DNA from: Haliscomenobacter sp.
GTDB lineage: Bacteria; Bacteroidota; Bacteroidia; Chitinophagales; Saprospiraceae
Length of the DNA: 64,000 bases
Reading direction: 5' to 3'
NCBI RefSeq assembly: GCF_016718685.1
Contig: NZ_JADKCX010000019.1
Span: 1 to 64,000, forward strand
Positions 55,466 through 62,814 of the stretch are shown in pieces; position 1 is the first letter of the stretch, and each line of letters begins with the position of its first letter. The translations under genes and the position numbers were made by a program. Under the pieces are notes generated by a model, which was not told the origin of the DNA, made no database searches, and saw only the letters and a list, made by a program, of their open reading frames with translations.

Positions 55466-56650
55466 ATGTTCAAAAAACTACTAGACAACAACAAATTGGG
55501 CGGCCTCAACTGCACATTTTGGAAAGATGGTCAAGTTCTATACCAGGAAAGTTCCGGCTACAAGAATTTGGAGACGCACGAACCAATGACCATCGATGCC
55601 CTATTCAGAATTGCGTCCATGACCAAACCCATTACTTCGGTCCTCGCAATGATGTTGTGGGAAGAGCAAAAATTAGATTTGCAGGACCCGATCACCAAAT
55701 GGTTTCCGCAGTTTAGGAACATGCAAGTCCTAAAAAACCAGCAGGGCGAATTCGAGGCTGCCAAGCGACTCATCACCGTCCTTGATTTACTCACCCATCG
55801 CGCAGGTTTGTACAGTGAATTTCAGCAAGGAAAACTTAGAGTCGACTACCGTAGGGTTTTAGGAGGCGACATTGATTCGGAATTGACCAATGAACAATGG
55901 ATCAATGGATTGGCGAGTTTACCCTTGGTCAATCAGCCGGGTGAACTGTTCAATTACGGCAAATCAACCGATTTATTGGGTATACTCATCTCAACCATCG
56001 AAGGGAAATCACTGGGCAAAGTAATGGAAGAAAAAATATTCCGTCCACTGGCCATGGCCGATACCTTTTTTGAAGTTCCCAATCACAAAAAAAGCAGATG
56101 TGCCTCGAATTTTGGGTATGACGAATCGGGAAATTTGGTAAACCTTGAAACCGTTCCCTTACAAATGGCTTTTAAAGAACGCCCCAGTGGTTTGGAGTTT
56201 GAATCAGGCAGTGGGGGACTTTGGTCCACCGTCGGCGACTATTTGAAATTTGCCACCCTTTTTGTACAAAACGGAAGTTCAAATGGCATTCAAATCTTAA
56301 AACCGGAAACCATTGACTACATGTGTTCCAACCAATTGACCGCCGCTCAAAGAGAACAGTCCACATTGATGGGGACACCCATGTTTAGGGAGCATTATGG
56401 CTTTGGTTTGGGGCTTGCGGTGGTATTGAAAGAAACCCAATACGGCTCCATTCCTTGCGCGGGCTCAATTGGCTCCGTTGGTTGGCCAGGTGCATATGGT
56501 GGTTGGTGGTCCGCCGACCCCACGAAAAAAACCATTTCCATATTTTTAACGCACAGCATGACCGAACCAAACCAACTTGCCCAAGGTATTGGATTTGAAT
56601 TGTATGAGGCCATTGATATTTTTGCGAATTATTGCAGAGCACATAGTTAA
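55466..56650 (+). CDS. Beta-lactamase-family serine hydrolase
   Basis: 394 residues. Class C beta-lactamase fold: KDGQVLYQESSGYKNLETHEPMTIDALFRIASMTKPITSVLAMML with the nucleophile motif SMTK (about residues 51-54), the YGKS motif in FNYGKSTDLLGILIS in place of YxN, and GAYGGWWSADPTKKTISIFLTH near the end for the third box. No signal peptide is present; the first residues (MFKKLLDNNKLGGLNCTFW) start inside the usual fold, so about 20-30 N-terminal residues appear to be missing at the joint with the preceding scrap. It may be an esterase or peptidase rather than a beta-lactamase. Confidence 0.8.
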   Translation: MFKKLLDNNKLGGLNCTFWKDGQVLYQESSGYKNLETHEPMTIDALFRIASMTKPITSVLAMMLWEEQKLDLQDPITKWFPQFRNMQVLKNQQGEFEAAKRLITVLDLLTHRAGLYSEFQQGKLRVDYRRVLGGDIDSELTNEQWINGLASLPLVNQPGELFNYGKSTDLLGILISTIEGKSLGKVMEEKIFRPLAMADTFFEVPNHKKSRCASNFGYDESGNLVNLETVPLQMAFKERPSGLEFESGSGGLWSTVGDYLKFATLFVQNGSSNGIQILKPETIDYMCSNQLTAAQREQSTLMGTPMFREHYGFGLGLAVVLKETQYGSIPCAGSIGSVGWPGAYGGWWSADPTKKTISIFLTHSMTEPNQLAQGIGFELYEAIDIFANYCRAHS

Positions 56651-56855
56651 GCACCTTCTCTTGTTGGAGTTCTTGCGGAAGCGGGAGGAAGAGTAAGAAT
56701 GTATAAAATGGCATTTTCGATTACCCTTTAAAAGTGTACTCAAAAATAAAGTACAAAACGCCATATCTTTGTACAAATGGTCAAAATAGGTCACACTTCA
56801 AGATCAATGAAATCATTGAAGAAAGTGGGAAAAATCAACCAAACTACTTAACGAA

Positions 56856-57272
56856 ATGTCCACAATCTACCCTTCCAAAATCGGTCTTGAACTCCTGCTC
56901 CCGATCCTCTTCATTTTTCTAAGCACGGGTACCCTCATGGTCACATCCAAGTCCTGGCTCGGATTATTGACCATTTTGGCAGTATTGGCCTTCATCCTAC
57001 ACCTTTTTTTAAACACTTACTACACCATCGAAGGCCATCAATTGACAGTCAAATCCGGCTTCTTGTACCATTCGACCATCGATATCCATACCATTACCAA
57101 GGTTTCCGAAACCAATAACCTGCTCAGCTCCCCCGCGATTTCGCTGGATCGTTTGGAAATCCGTTACGCTGCACACAACGGCGTGCTCATTTCCCCACGG
57201 GAAAAACAAGCTTTTTTGGATCATCTCCTCCAGATCAATCCCGAGATCAGTATCCAGTACAAGAAAAGATAA
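56856..57272 (+). CDS. Membrane-anchored PH-domain protein
   Basis: 138 residues: a short N-terminal tail, two membrane helices (about 10-29, IGLELLLPILFIFLSTGTLM, and 36-53, LGLLTILAVLAFILHLFL) and a bacterial PH domain (54-138) with YYTIEGHQLTVKSGFLYHSTIDIHTITKVSETNNLLSSPAISLDRLEIRYAAHNGVLISPREKQAFLDHLLQINPEI broken here into its strands: TIDIHTITKV, SLDRLEIRY, VLISPREKQAFLDHLL. It resembles the bPH/YdbT-type family. Function unknown; it may bind membrane partners. Intact. It converges on the GH130 lipoprotein with only 3 bases between stops. Confidence 0.8.
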   Translation: MSTIYPSKIGLELLLPILFIFLSTGTLMVTSKSWLGLLTILAVLAFILHLFLNTYYTIEGHQLTVKSGFLYHSTIDIHTITKVSETNNLLSSPAISLDRLEIRYAAHNGVLISPREKQAFLDHLLQINPEISIQYKKR

Positions 57273-57275
57273 AAT

Positions 57276-58373
57276 CTATTCCGATACCGCCACCCCCACA
57301 AACGAATCCGCCGTCCCATAATACAACCACCACTTCCCTTTGAAATAAACCAGTCCTTCAGCAAAAGTTGTCCCTGCCGAGTATTGTCCACTCACTTCGT
57401 GGGGCAAACTGGGTTTTATAAACGGCTCGTCCAGGCGGCGCAGCATTTTTTCAGGATTGCTGGCGTCAAAAGTAACCCGGCCTACCGAGTAAGTGCCCTT
57501 GGGCAGTTTGGGATCCGCCTTCTCGTCGGTGCTGTTGCGGCCATTGTAAAAGAGGTTGATTTCGTTGTTGATGATGATGGCCGGGGGGCCACACTCGGTC
57601 AGGCTGCTGTCGAACATACCCGGGCGGGTACGGATGACGGCCTTGAGTTCCGTTTTTTCGTCCACGGCGGGGTACCAATCGTAAAGGTTTTCCGACCAGG
57701 CCAGGTTGACAAACAATTCGCCCCAGTACATCCAGTACTTGCCGTTAATTTTGGCCAATACTTGTTTGCCTTTGACCATTTTGGTGACCATGGAGCCCGA
57801 TTTGCAGGCCATGTCCAGGAATTTTCCGTTGTAGGCTTTGGCAAAGGCAGGGCCTTTCTTTTCCCAGGTTTCGAGGTCTTTGGAAAAAGCAATGCACAAA
57901 CGAGGCGTTTTGTAATTCCAGGCGGTATAGGCCACTACGTACTGCCCATCTTCAGTTTGGGCCAAGCGGGGATCTTCACAACCGCCGGGGAAATCGTATT
58001 GGTTTTGGTCATCGTTATCGGGGTATAGAACGGGCTTGGGGTGTTTGGTGAAATGGATGCCATCCGTGCTCTCCGCCAAACCCAGGCGTGAAGTACGCCC
58101 ACCCAAATGCGCAGCGGGATTGTCTTCGCAGCGGTACAGTAAAAACACCTTGCCATCTTTGACAATGGCGCCGGGATTGAACACATCCGCCCTTTGCCAA
58201 CGCACCGTTTGTTTTTTGACGGGGTCAAAAAAAGTAAAACTGGAATCGGCCTTTAAAATGGGATTTTCAGCGGGTTTGTAAAAAGACAACTTTTCCAGAC
58301 CGCTGTGCATCTTTTGGACAGCACAGGCTGAAAACTGTAGAGCAATGAGTAGAAAAAGGCCGAACTTGCGCAT
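57276..58373 (-). CDS. GH130-type glycoside phosphorylase/hydrolase lipoprotein
   Basis: About 365 residues from the ATG at 58373; lipobox FSAC (LFLLIALQFSAC) places it on a membrane facing the periplasm. Five-bladed propeller of the GH130/GH43 group: NPILKADSSFTFFD, WQRADVFNPGAIVKDGKVFLLYRCED, TSRLGLAESTDGIHFTKHPKPVLYP, GGCEDPRLAQTEDGQYVVAYTAWN, with the acidic Asp in GCEDPR acting in catalysis, and SGQYSAGTTFAEGLVYFKGKWWLYYGTADSFVGVA at the end. GH130 enzymes act on beta-mannosides. The exported lipoprotein form suggests glycan harvesting. No Sus genes next to it. Upstream in-frame start at 58415 would place the signal internally. Confidence 0.85.
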   Translation of the reverse strand: MRKFGLFLLIALQFSACAVQKMHSGLEKLSFYKPAENPILKADSSFTFFDPVKKQTVRWQRADVFNPGAIVKDGKVFLLYRCEDNPAAHLGGRTSRLGLAESTDGIHFTKHPKPVLYPDNDDQNQYDFPGGCEDPRLAQTEDGQYVVAYTAWNYKTPRLCIAFSKDLETWEKKGPAFAKAYNGKFLDMACKSGSMVTKMVKGKQVLAKINGKYWMYWGELFVNLAWSENLYDWYPAVDEKTELKAVIRTRPGMFDSSLTECGPPAIIINNEINLFYNGRNSTDEKADPKLPKGTYSVGRVTFDASNPEKMLRRLDEPFIKPSLPHEVSGQYSAGTTFAEGLVYFKGKWWLYYGTADSFVGVAVSE

Positions 58374-58445
58374 GTTGAATAGGTTTTGCAACGAATGTAG
58401 GCATAAACTTCTCAACTCCTCAACTTCTCCACCAAATCAATACCA

Positions 58446-58848
58446 ATGATCATCGAACACCTGGCCATCTGGACCCAAAACTTGGAAGCACTAAAGGATT
58501 ACTACATACAATACTTTGGTGCCCAGCCCAATGACAAGTACACCAATGTTCAAAAACAGTTCCAGAGTTATTTTTTGAGCTTTGCTTCGGGCGCACGCCT
58601 GGAACTGATGAGTCGACCCGATATTCCCCGCAAATGCCAACGACCCGGTGAAGGCTCAATACCTGGGCTTGATTCATTTCGCCTTTGGAGTAAATACGAT
58701 GGCAGAGGTGGATCAAAAAGTGGAGGAACTGCGTGCGGCGGGTTTCCCGATCCTGAGTGGGCCGCGCAAAACGGGGGATGGGTATTATGAGTTTGAAACC
58801 TTGGACCCGGATAACAATCGGATTGAAGTGTCGACTTTGTATCGGTAG
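58446..58848 (+). pseudogene. VOC/glyoxalase-family protein, one frameshift
   Basis: MIIEHLAIWTQNLEALKDYYIQYFGAQPNDKYTNVQKQFQSYFLSF, GARLELMSRPDIP (metal-ligand Glu), then after one extra C in a CCCC run near 58630 NDPVKAQYLGLIHFAFGVNTMAEVDQKVEELRAAGFPILSGPRKTGDGYYEFETLDPDNNRIE (second His and Glu ligands). A full glyoxalase fold of about 133 residues results. It may act on methylglyoxal or an aromatic substrate; no neighbours help. Very likely functional if the C is a sequencing error. Confidence 0.75.
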
Positions 58849-58874
58849 TGCTATAATGCCAAAGCGGCATGATG

Positions 58875-59119
58875 GGAACGCGGACGACGCGGATTAGGCG
58901 GATTAACGCGGATTTTGCTTTGCCTGCGGCAAAGTTTTTTTTGCCACGAATTGCACGAATTTCCACGAATTTAGGCACAAACTTCGTTTGCGCGAAAGCG
59001 CGTTAACATGAACGAAGTGAATGTCTAATTCGTGAAAATTCGTGGCTCATTTATCCCATCACGCCTCAGGCGTGAAAAAAATCCGCGTTAATCCGCTTTA
59101 TCCGCGTCGTCCGCGTTCC
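58875..59119. repeat. Composite nested inverted repeat, about 245 bases
   Basis: Outer 42-base arms (58875-58916, starting GGAACGCGGACGACGCGG, and 59078-59119) match at 40 of 42 positions. Inside are arms of GCCACGAATT and CACGAATTT units (58943-58972 and 59025-59046), a central ACTTCGTT...AACGAAGT stem (58981-59018) and two short hairpins, CTTTGCC/GGCAAAG (58918-58934) and CACGCC/GGCGTG (59060-59074). It lies between converging genes. Confidence 0.85.
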
Positions 59120-59147
59120 TATCATGTCGCTCTGGTTTTGCGAAGCA

Positions 59148-59582
59148 CTACGGCTGCCGCACCGCCTGCCGCGCCAACAACTTCCAGCTCGCCCCCTGCT
59201 TTTGCCAGATTTGCAGCACCAACAGTTTCACCGACCCTGGCTTCCCCCCATCATTGATGTTCCCGGCCAATTTGTGGCGCACAATCGCCGTTTTGCCCGC
59301 CATTTTGATGCTTTGCTCCGTCAATTCCATGGTGAGAAAGTCGGACTCACCCGTTGAAATGGCTTTCACGAGCATGGCCTTGTCTTCAATTTTACCGCTA
59401 GAGTGACCATAGCTCAACTCGGGTGCCAAGATGGCTTCCAGCCCGGCTTTGTCCGCGTCAATCATGGCCTTGCGCCAGGCTGTAACTGCATCGGCCACTT
59501 GTTGTTCCGCTTTGGACTGCGCAAAACTGCTGCCAGCCAAAGCCAGCGCAAAAAGCAGGAGGATTGATTTTTTCATTTTCAT
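59148..59582 (-). CDS. Exported DUF4440 (SnoaL-like) protein
   Basis: 144 residues: signal peptide 1-22 (LLFALALAGSSFAQ), then a cone-shaped NTF2-like domain: VADAVTAWRKAMIDADKAGLEAILAPELSYGHSSGKIEDKAMLVKAI, SDFLTMELTEQSIKMAGKTAIVRHKLAGNINDGG, VKLLVLQIWQKQGASWKLLARQAVR. Family members are small ketosteroid-isomerase-like proteins, often of unknown activity, probably periplasmic. It precedes a PQQ dehydrogenase gene on the same strand by 80 bases only in the opposite sense of order, i.e. it is downstream of it and could share its transcript. Confidence 0.85.
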   Translation of the reverse strand: MKMKKSILLLFALALAGSSFAQSKAEQQVADAVTAWRKAMIDADKAGLEAILAPELSYGHSSGKIEDKAMLVKAISTGESDFLTMELTEQSIKMAGKTAIVRHKLAGNINDGGKPGSVKLLVLQIWQKQGASWKLLARQAVRQP

Positions 59583-59662
59583 GTATTGTTTATAGTTGTT
59601 AAGACGAATGGGGGGTACGTATACTAAACTTCAAAAGTTTAATAAACGTACCATTTGAATCA

Positions 59663-61771
59663 TTAAGGCAGGGCATAAGCCACGTACTGATTGCCCTTGG
59701 GCGTACCCAATTTGGTGCCCCCACAAGCCAGCACAATATACTGTTTGCCATTGATTGCATAGGTAGCCGGAGTGGCAAAAGCAGCCGCAGGCAATTTGGT
59801 TTCCCACAATACCTTGCCCGTTCTTTTATCAAAAGCCCGAAACATGCCGTCTTTGGTCGCTGCAATGAAGAGCAAACCAGAGGCGGTTACCACCGGGCCG
59901 CCGTAGTTTTCTACACCTGTATTCCGAATCCCTTTGGCTACCAGGGTCGGTTCTTCGCCAAAAGGCACCTGCCAGAGGTATTCACCCGTATTCAGGTTGA
60001 TGGCACTGAGCTGACCCCAGGGTGGACTGATCGCGGGCAAACCTTTGCTGTCGAGGAATTTGTTGTAGCCCGTACTGTAAAAAGGCAATTGGACTGGTTT
60101 CGGAGCTCCAGCTACGGCACCTACTTCTTTTTTCTCATCCCCAAACAGGTAGGCTACCAAAGCTTGTTTTTCGGAGGAAGAAAGCGCCGGAAAGCCTGGC
60201 ATCATCCCTTTGCCCGCGCTGGTGATTTGGGTAACAAATTCCCGGTCCCGTCTTTTCCCAATGTCAACCAAAGAAGGGAAGCCACTTTTGGCGTTGCCTT
60301 TGCGGTCTACACCATGGCAAGAAGCACAAGTGTTGAGGTAGACCTTTTCACCGGGACTGGCGTTGGCCAGCAAATCATTGGCGGGTGGTTTCATCGTCAA
60401 AATCCAGGCCATTTCATTGCTGTTGACGTAGAGGATGCCCTCGGGGTCGGCGGCTGCACCACCCCATTCCGCACCACCGTCGTAACCAGGAAAAATCACG
60501 GTGCCTTCGACACTGGGTGGGTCGTAAAAGCCCGTTTTGTACTTGCGGAAATTTTGCATCAACTCCTCGCGATTTTCGGCGTATTGGCTGATGTCATTTT
60601 CGGTCAAGGCACTGGATTGCCGTGCGTAGGGAAGGGGTAGGGTGGGTACTGGTTGGGTTTTCCAGAGCTTTTCCCCTTTCAAATCCGAAGCAGGTACGGG
60701 CACTTCTTTGATCGGATAAATTGGTTCACCCGTAACCCGGTCAAATACAAATACAAACCCCTGCTTGGTTACCTGCGCTACCACGTCGATAGATTTGCCA
60801 TTTTTTTGCAAGGTCATCAAATTGGGCGGCGCGGGCATGTCGCGGTCCCATACGTCATGATGCGTCAACTGGAAATGCCAGAGGCGTTTGCCCGTGCGAG
60901 CGTCCAGGGCCAATAGGCAATTGGCAAATAGATTTTGCCCCTTGCGGTTGCCGCCGTAGAAGTCGTACCCAGCCGAGCCGGTTGGAACATACAAGATGCC
61001 CCGCTTGCGATCCACGGCCATACCAGCCCAGTTGTTGGCGGCACCAGTGTAGGTGTTGAGGTAGGCGTCTTTGGGGAATGTTTTGTAGCCATATTCCCCC
61101 GGATAGGGGATGGTGTGAAAAGTCCAGGCCAATTTCCCGGTACGGACATTGAAGGCGCGGATGTCGCCAGGGGCTGCATCGGAACCCTCCGAAAGCCGCA
61201 AGGGCATCACGATCAGGTCTTCAAAAATGGTACCCGGGGTATTGGAAATGACGAATTTTTTCTGCGCGATTTCAGGCAGCCCGGTGTGTAAGTCCACCTT
61301 GCCCTGGTCGCCAAAGCTGGGGATGGGTTTACCGGTTTTAGCATTCAAAGCCCAGAGGTTGGGGCCGGCGGTGTACAAAATGCGCTGCTCTTCTCCATCG
61401 GTCCAATAAGATACGCCGCGACTGGTACTGGCCCAGTTTTTTAGGGGATCACCAAAGCGCCAGAGTTCCTTTCCTGTCGCAGCGTCTAGCGCAAAGGCTT
61501 GTACACTGGCACTTACGCCGTACAATATGCCGTTGATCACCAGCGGATTGACTTGCATTTGCCCTGAGTCGGGCAGGGAATAACTCCAGGCTATTTTGAG
61601 TTGCTCGACATTGTTGGGGGTGATGTGGTCAAGTTCGGAGTAATGGTTGCGGTCGGGACCACCGAGGTATTCTGGCCAATCGGAACCGGCGGGATCGGTA
61701 TCCGCATTGATCCAGGCTAGGACGCACAAAAATAACAGCCCAAGTAGAGAAAAAATAGCCAATCGTTTCAT
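59663..61771 (-). CDS. PQQ-dependent dehydrogenase with inserted cytochrome c domain
   Basis: 702 residues. Signal anchor (LAIFSLLGLLFLCVLAWINA), then an eight-bladed quinoprotein propeller: DWPEYLGGPDRNHYSELDHITPNNVEQLKIAWSYSLPD, AFALDAATGKELWRFGD, ALNAKTGKPIPSFGDQG, NVRTGKLAWTFHTIP, LALDARTGKRLWHFQLTHHDVWDRDMPAPPNL (typical of glucose/quinate-type dehydrogenases). Between blades a cytochrome c domain is inserted, ANASPGEKVYLNTCASCHGVDRKGNAK with heme motif CASCH, ending AYLFGDEKK, after which the propeller resumes (WGQLSAINLNTGEYLWQVPFG, AFDKRTGKVLWETKLP). It would oxidise a sugar or alcohol in the periplasm and pass electrons on through its own heme. Intact, unlike its relative at 4098. 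Confidence 0.9.
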   Translation of the reverse strand: MKRLAIFSLLGLLFLCVLAWINADTDPAGSDWPEYLGGPDRNHYSELDHITPNNVEQLKIAWSYSLPDSGQMQVNPLVINGILYGVSASVQAFALDAATGKELWRFGDPLKNWASTSRGVSYWTDGEEQRILYTAGPNLWALNAKTGKPIPSFGDQGKVDLHTGLPEIAQKKFVISNTPGTIFEDLIVMPLRLSEGSDAAPGDIRAFNVRTGKLAWTFHTIPYPGEYGYKTFPKDAYLNTYTGAANNWAGMAVDRKRGILYVPTGSAGYDFYGGNRKGQNLFANCLLALDARTGKRLWHFQLTHHDVWDRDMPAPPNLMTLQKNGKSIDVVAQVTKQGFVFVFDRVTGEPIYPIKEVPVPASDLKGEKLWKTQPVPTLPLPYARQSSALTENDISQYAENREELMQNFRKYKTGFYDPPSVEGTVIFPGYDGGAEWGGAAADPEGILYVNSNEMAWILTMKPPANDLLANASPGEKVYLNTCASCHGVDRKGNAKSGFPSLVDIGKRRDREFVTQITSAGKGMMPGFPALSSSEKQALVAYLFGDEKKEVGAVAGAPKPVQLPFYSTGYNKFLDSKGLPAISPPWGQLSAINLNTGEYLWQVPFGEEPTLVAKGIRNTGVENYGGPVVTASGLLFIAATKDGMFRAFDKRTGKVLWETKLPAAAFATPATYAINGKQYIVLACGGTKLGTPKGNQYVAYALP

Positions 61772-61907
61772 AACATTTGCTTGCGAGTTGATGAAGAGTT
61801 GGCTAAAATAGTAATTTTTGCTTGAGGGCGGTTTGAATGTTAATCTTTGGGGCTAAAATTTTATTGAGGTACTTGTGAGCACCCTGGGCGCATCATTCCT
61901 GAGGTGA

Positions 61908-61991
61908 TTTCTTTAGTGTCTTAAGTTTCTTAGGTGGAAAAAAACCTGCGAAGCAGGACGTTCTTTCACCACCTAAGAAACTAAAGAAACC
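61908..61991. repeat. Inverted repeat between PQQ gene and truA
   Basis: TTTCTTTAGTG...TTTCTTAGGTGG (61908-61937) and CCACCTAAGAAACTAAAG (61969-61986) are complementary arms with one extra segment on the left; the loop has a second hairpin CCTGC/GCAGG (61945-61957). Likely terminator-like repeat before truA's stop. Confidence 0.7.
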
Positions 61992-62762
61992 CTAAAGTAA
62001 AGTCTTAAACTCCTTACTCACCTGTTCCCCCGGAAAATACACCCGTTCCAAAAACAAACCAGCTGGTGGTGCGGTGTATTGAGCAGGCTCCTGGCTAGGG
62101 GCTTCGAGCCATTCTTTAAATTTGGCAGGATCCATTCGGCCCGTGCCTACTTCCACCAGAGAACCCACAACTCGGCGCACCATTTTCCACAAAAAATGGG
62201 AAGCCACGATGTGCACAATGATCATGTCGCCTTTTTCTACCACCTTGAGCTGTTGCAACTCTACTTTGGAGCTTTTTTCCGTCCCTTTTTCATTGGAGAA
62301 GGACTTGAAGTCATGAAAACCCACCAGGTATGCAGCGGCTTGGTTCATACGTTCCACGTCCAAAGGATCTTTGACCCACCACATGAAGTGTTTGCCAAAA
62401 GCGTTGCGGCGGCGCGAGATCTGGTAGATGTAGCTGCGCGCAATGGCGTCGTGGCGGGCATGGAATTTTTGCCCGACCGAATCCACGCTGATGATGTTGA
62501 CATCGTGGGGCAGCAGGTCATTCAGTTTTTGCCGAATCAAACGCACGGGCATTTTGGAGTTCACGTCCAGGTGCGCTACTTGCCCGAGGGCATGTACACC
62601 TGCGTCGGTACGCCCGGAGCCATATACTTCTACCTTTTCGGTTTCAAATACTGTTTTTGCAGCTTTGATCAATAAGCCCTGAATGGAGCGGACATCTTCT
62701 TGGACTTGCCAACCTTTGAAGCGGCCACCATCGTATTCTAAAGTCAGTTTAAACTTTCCCAT
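61992..62762 (-). CDS. truA: tRNA pseudouridine synthase A
   Basis: 256 residues, usual length. MGKFKLTLEYDGGRFKGWQVQ at the start, catalytic Asp53 in GSGRTDAGVHALGQVAHL, ARHDAIARSYIYQISRRRNAFGKHFMWWV, YLVGFHDFKSFSNEKGTEKSS and the end SHFLWKMVRRVVGSLVEVG, VERVYFPGEQVS region. It isomerises uridines 38-40 of the tRNA anticodon arm in the cytoplasm. Its end is marked by the repeat at 61908 and it lies 52 bases downstream of the MocR-type regulator on the same strand. Intact. Confidence 0.96.
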   Translation of the reverse strand: MGKFKLTLEYDGGRFKGWQVQEDVRSIQGLLIKAAKTVFETEKVEVYGSGRTDAGVHALGQVAHLDVNSKMPVRLIRQKLNDLLPHDVNIISVDSVGQKFHARHDAIARSYIYQISRRRNAFGKHFMWWVKDPLDVERMNQAAAYLVGFHDFKSFSNEKGTEKSSKVELQQLKVVEKGDMIIVHIVASHFLWKMVRRVVGSLVEVGTGRMDPAKFKEWLEAPSQEPAQYTAPPAGLFLERVYFPGEQVSKEFKTLL

Positions 62763-62814
62763 ACTGCAAAAATGCGGCGGGATTTAGAGGTTTTACAGCA
62801 TTTAGCACTTTTTT

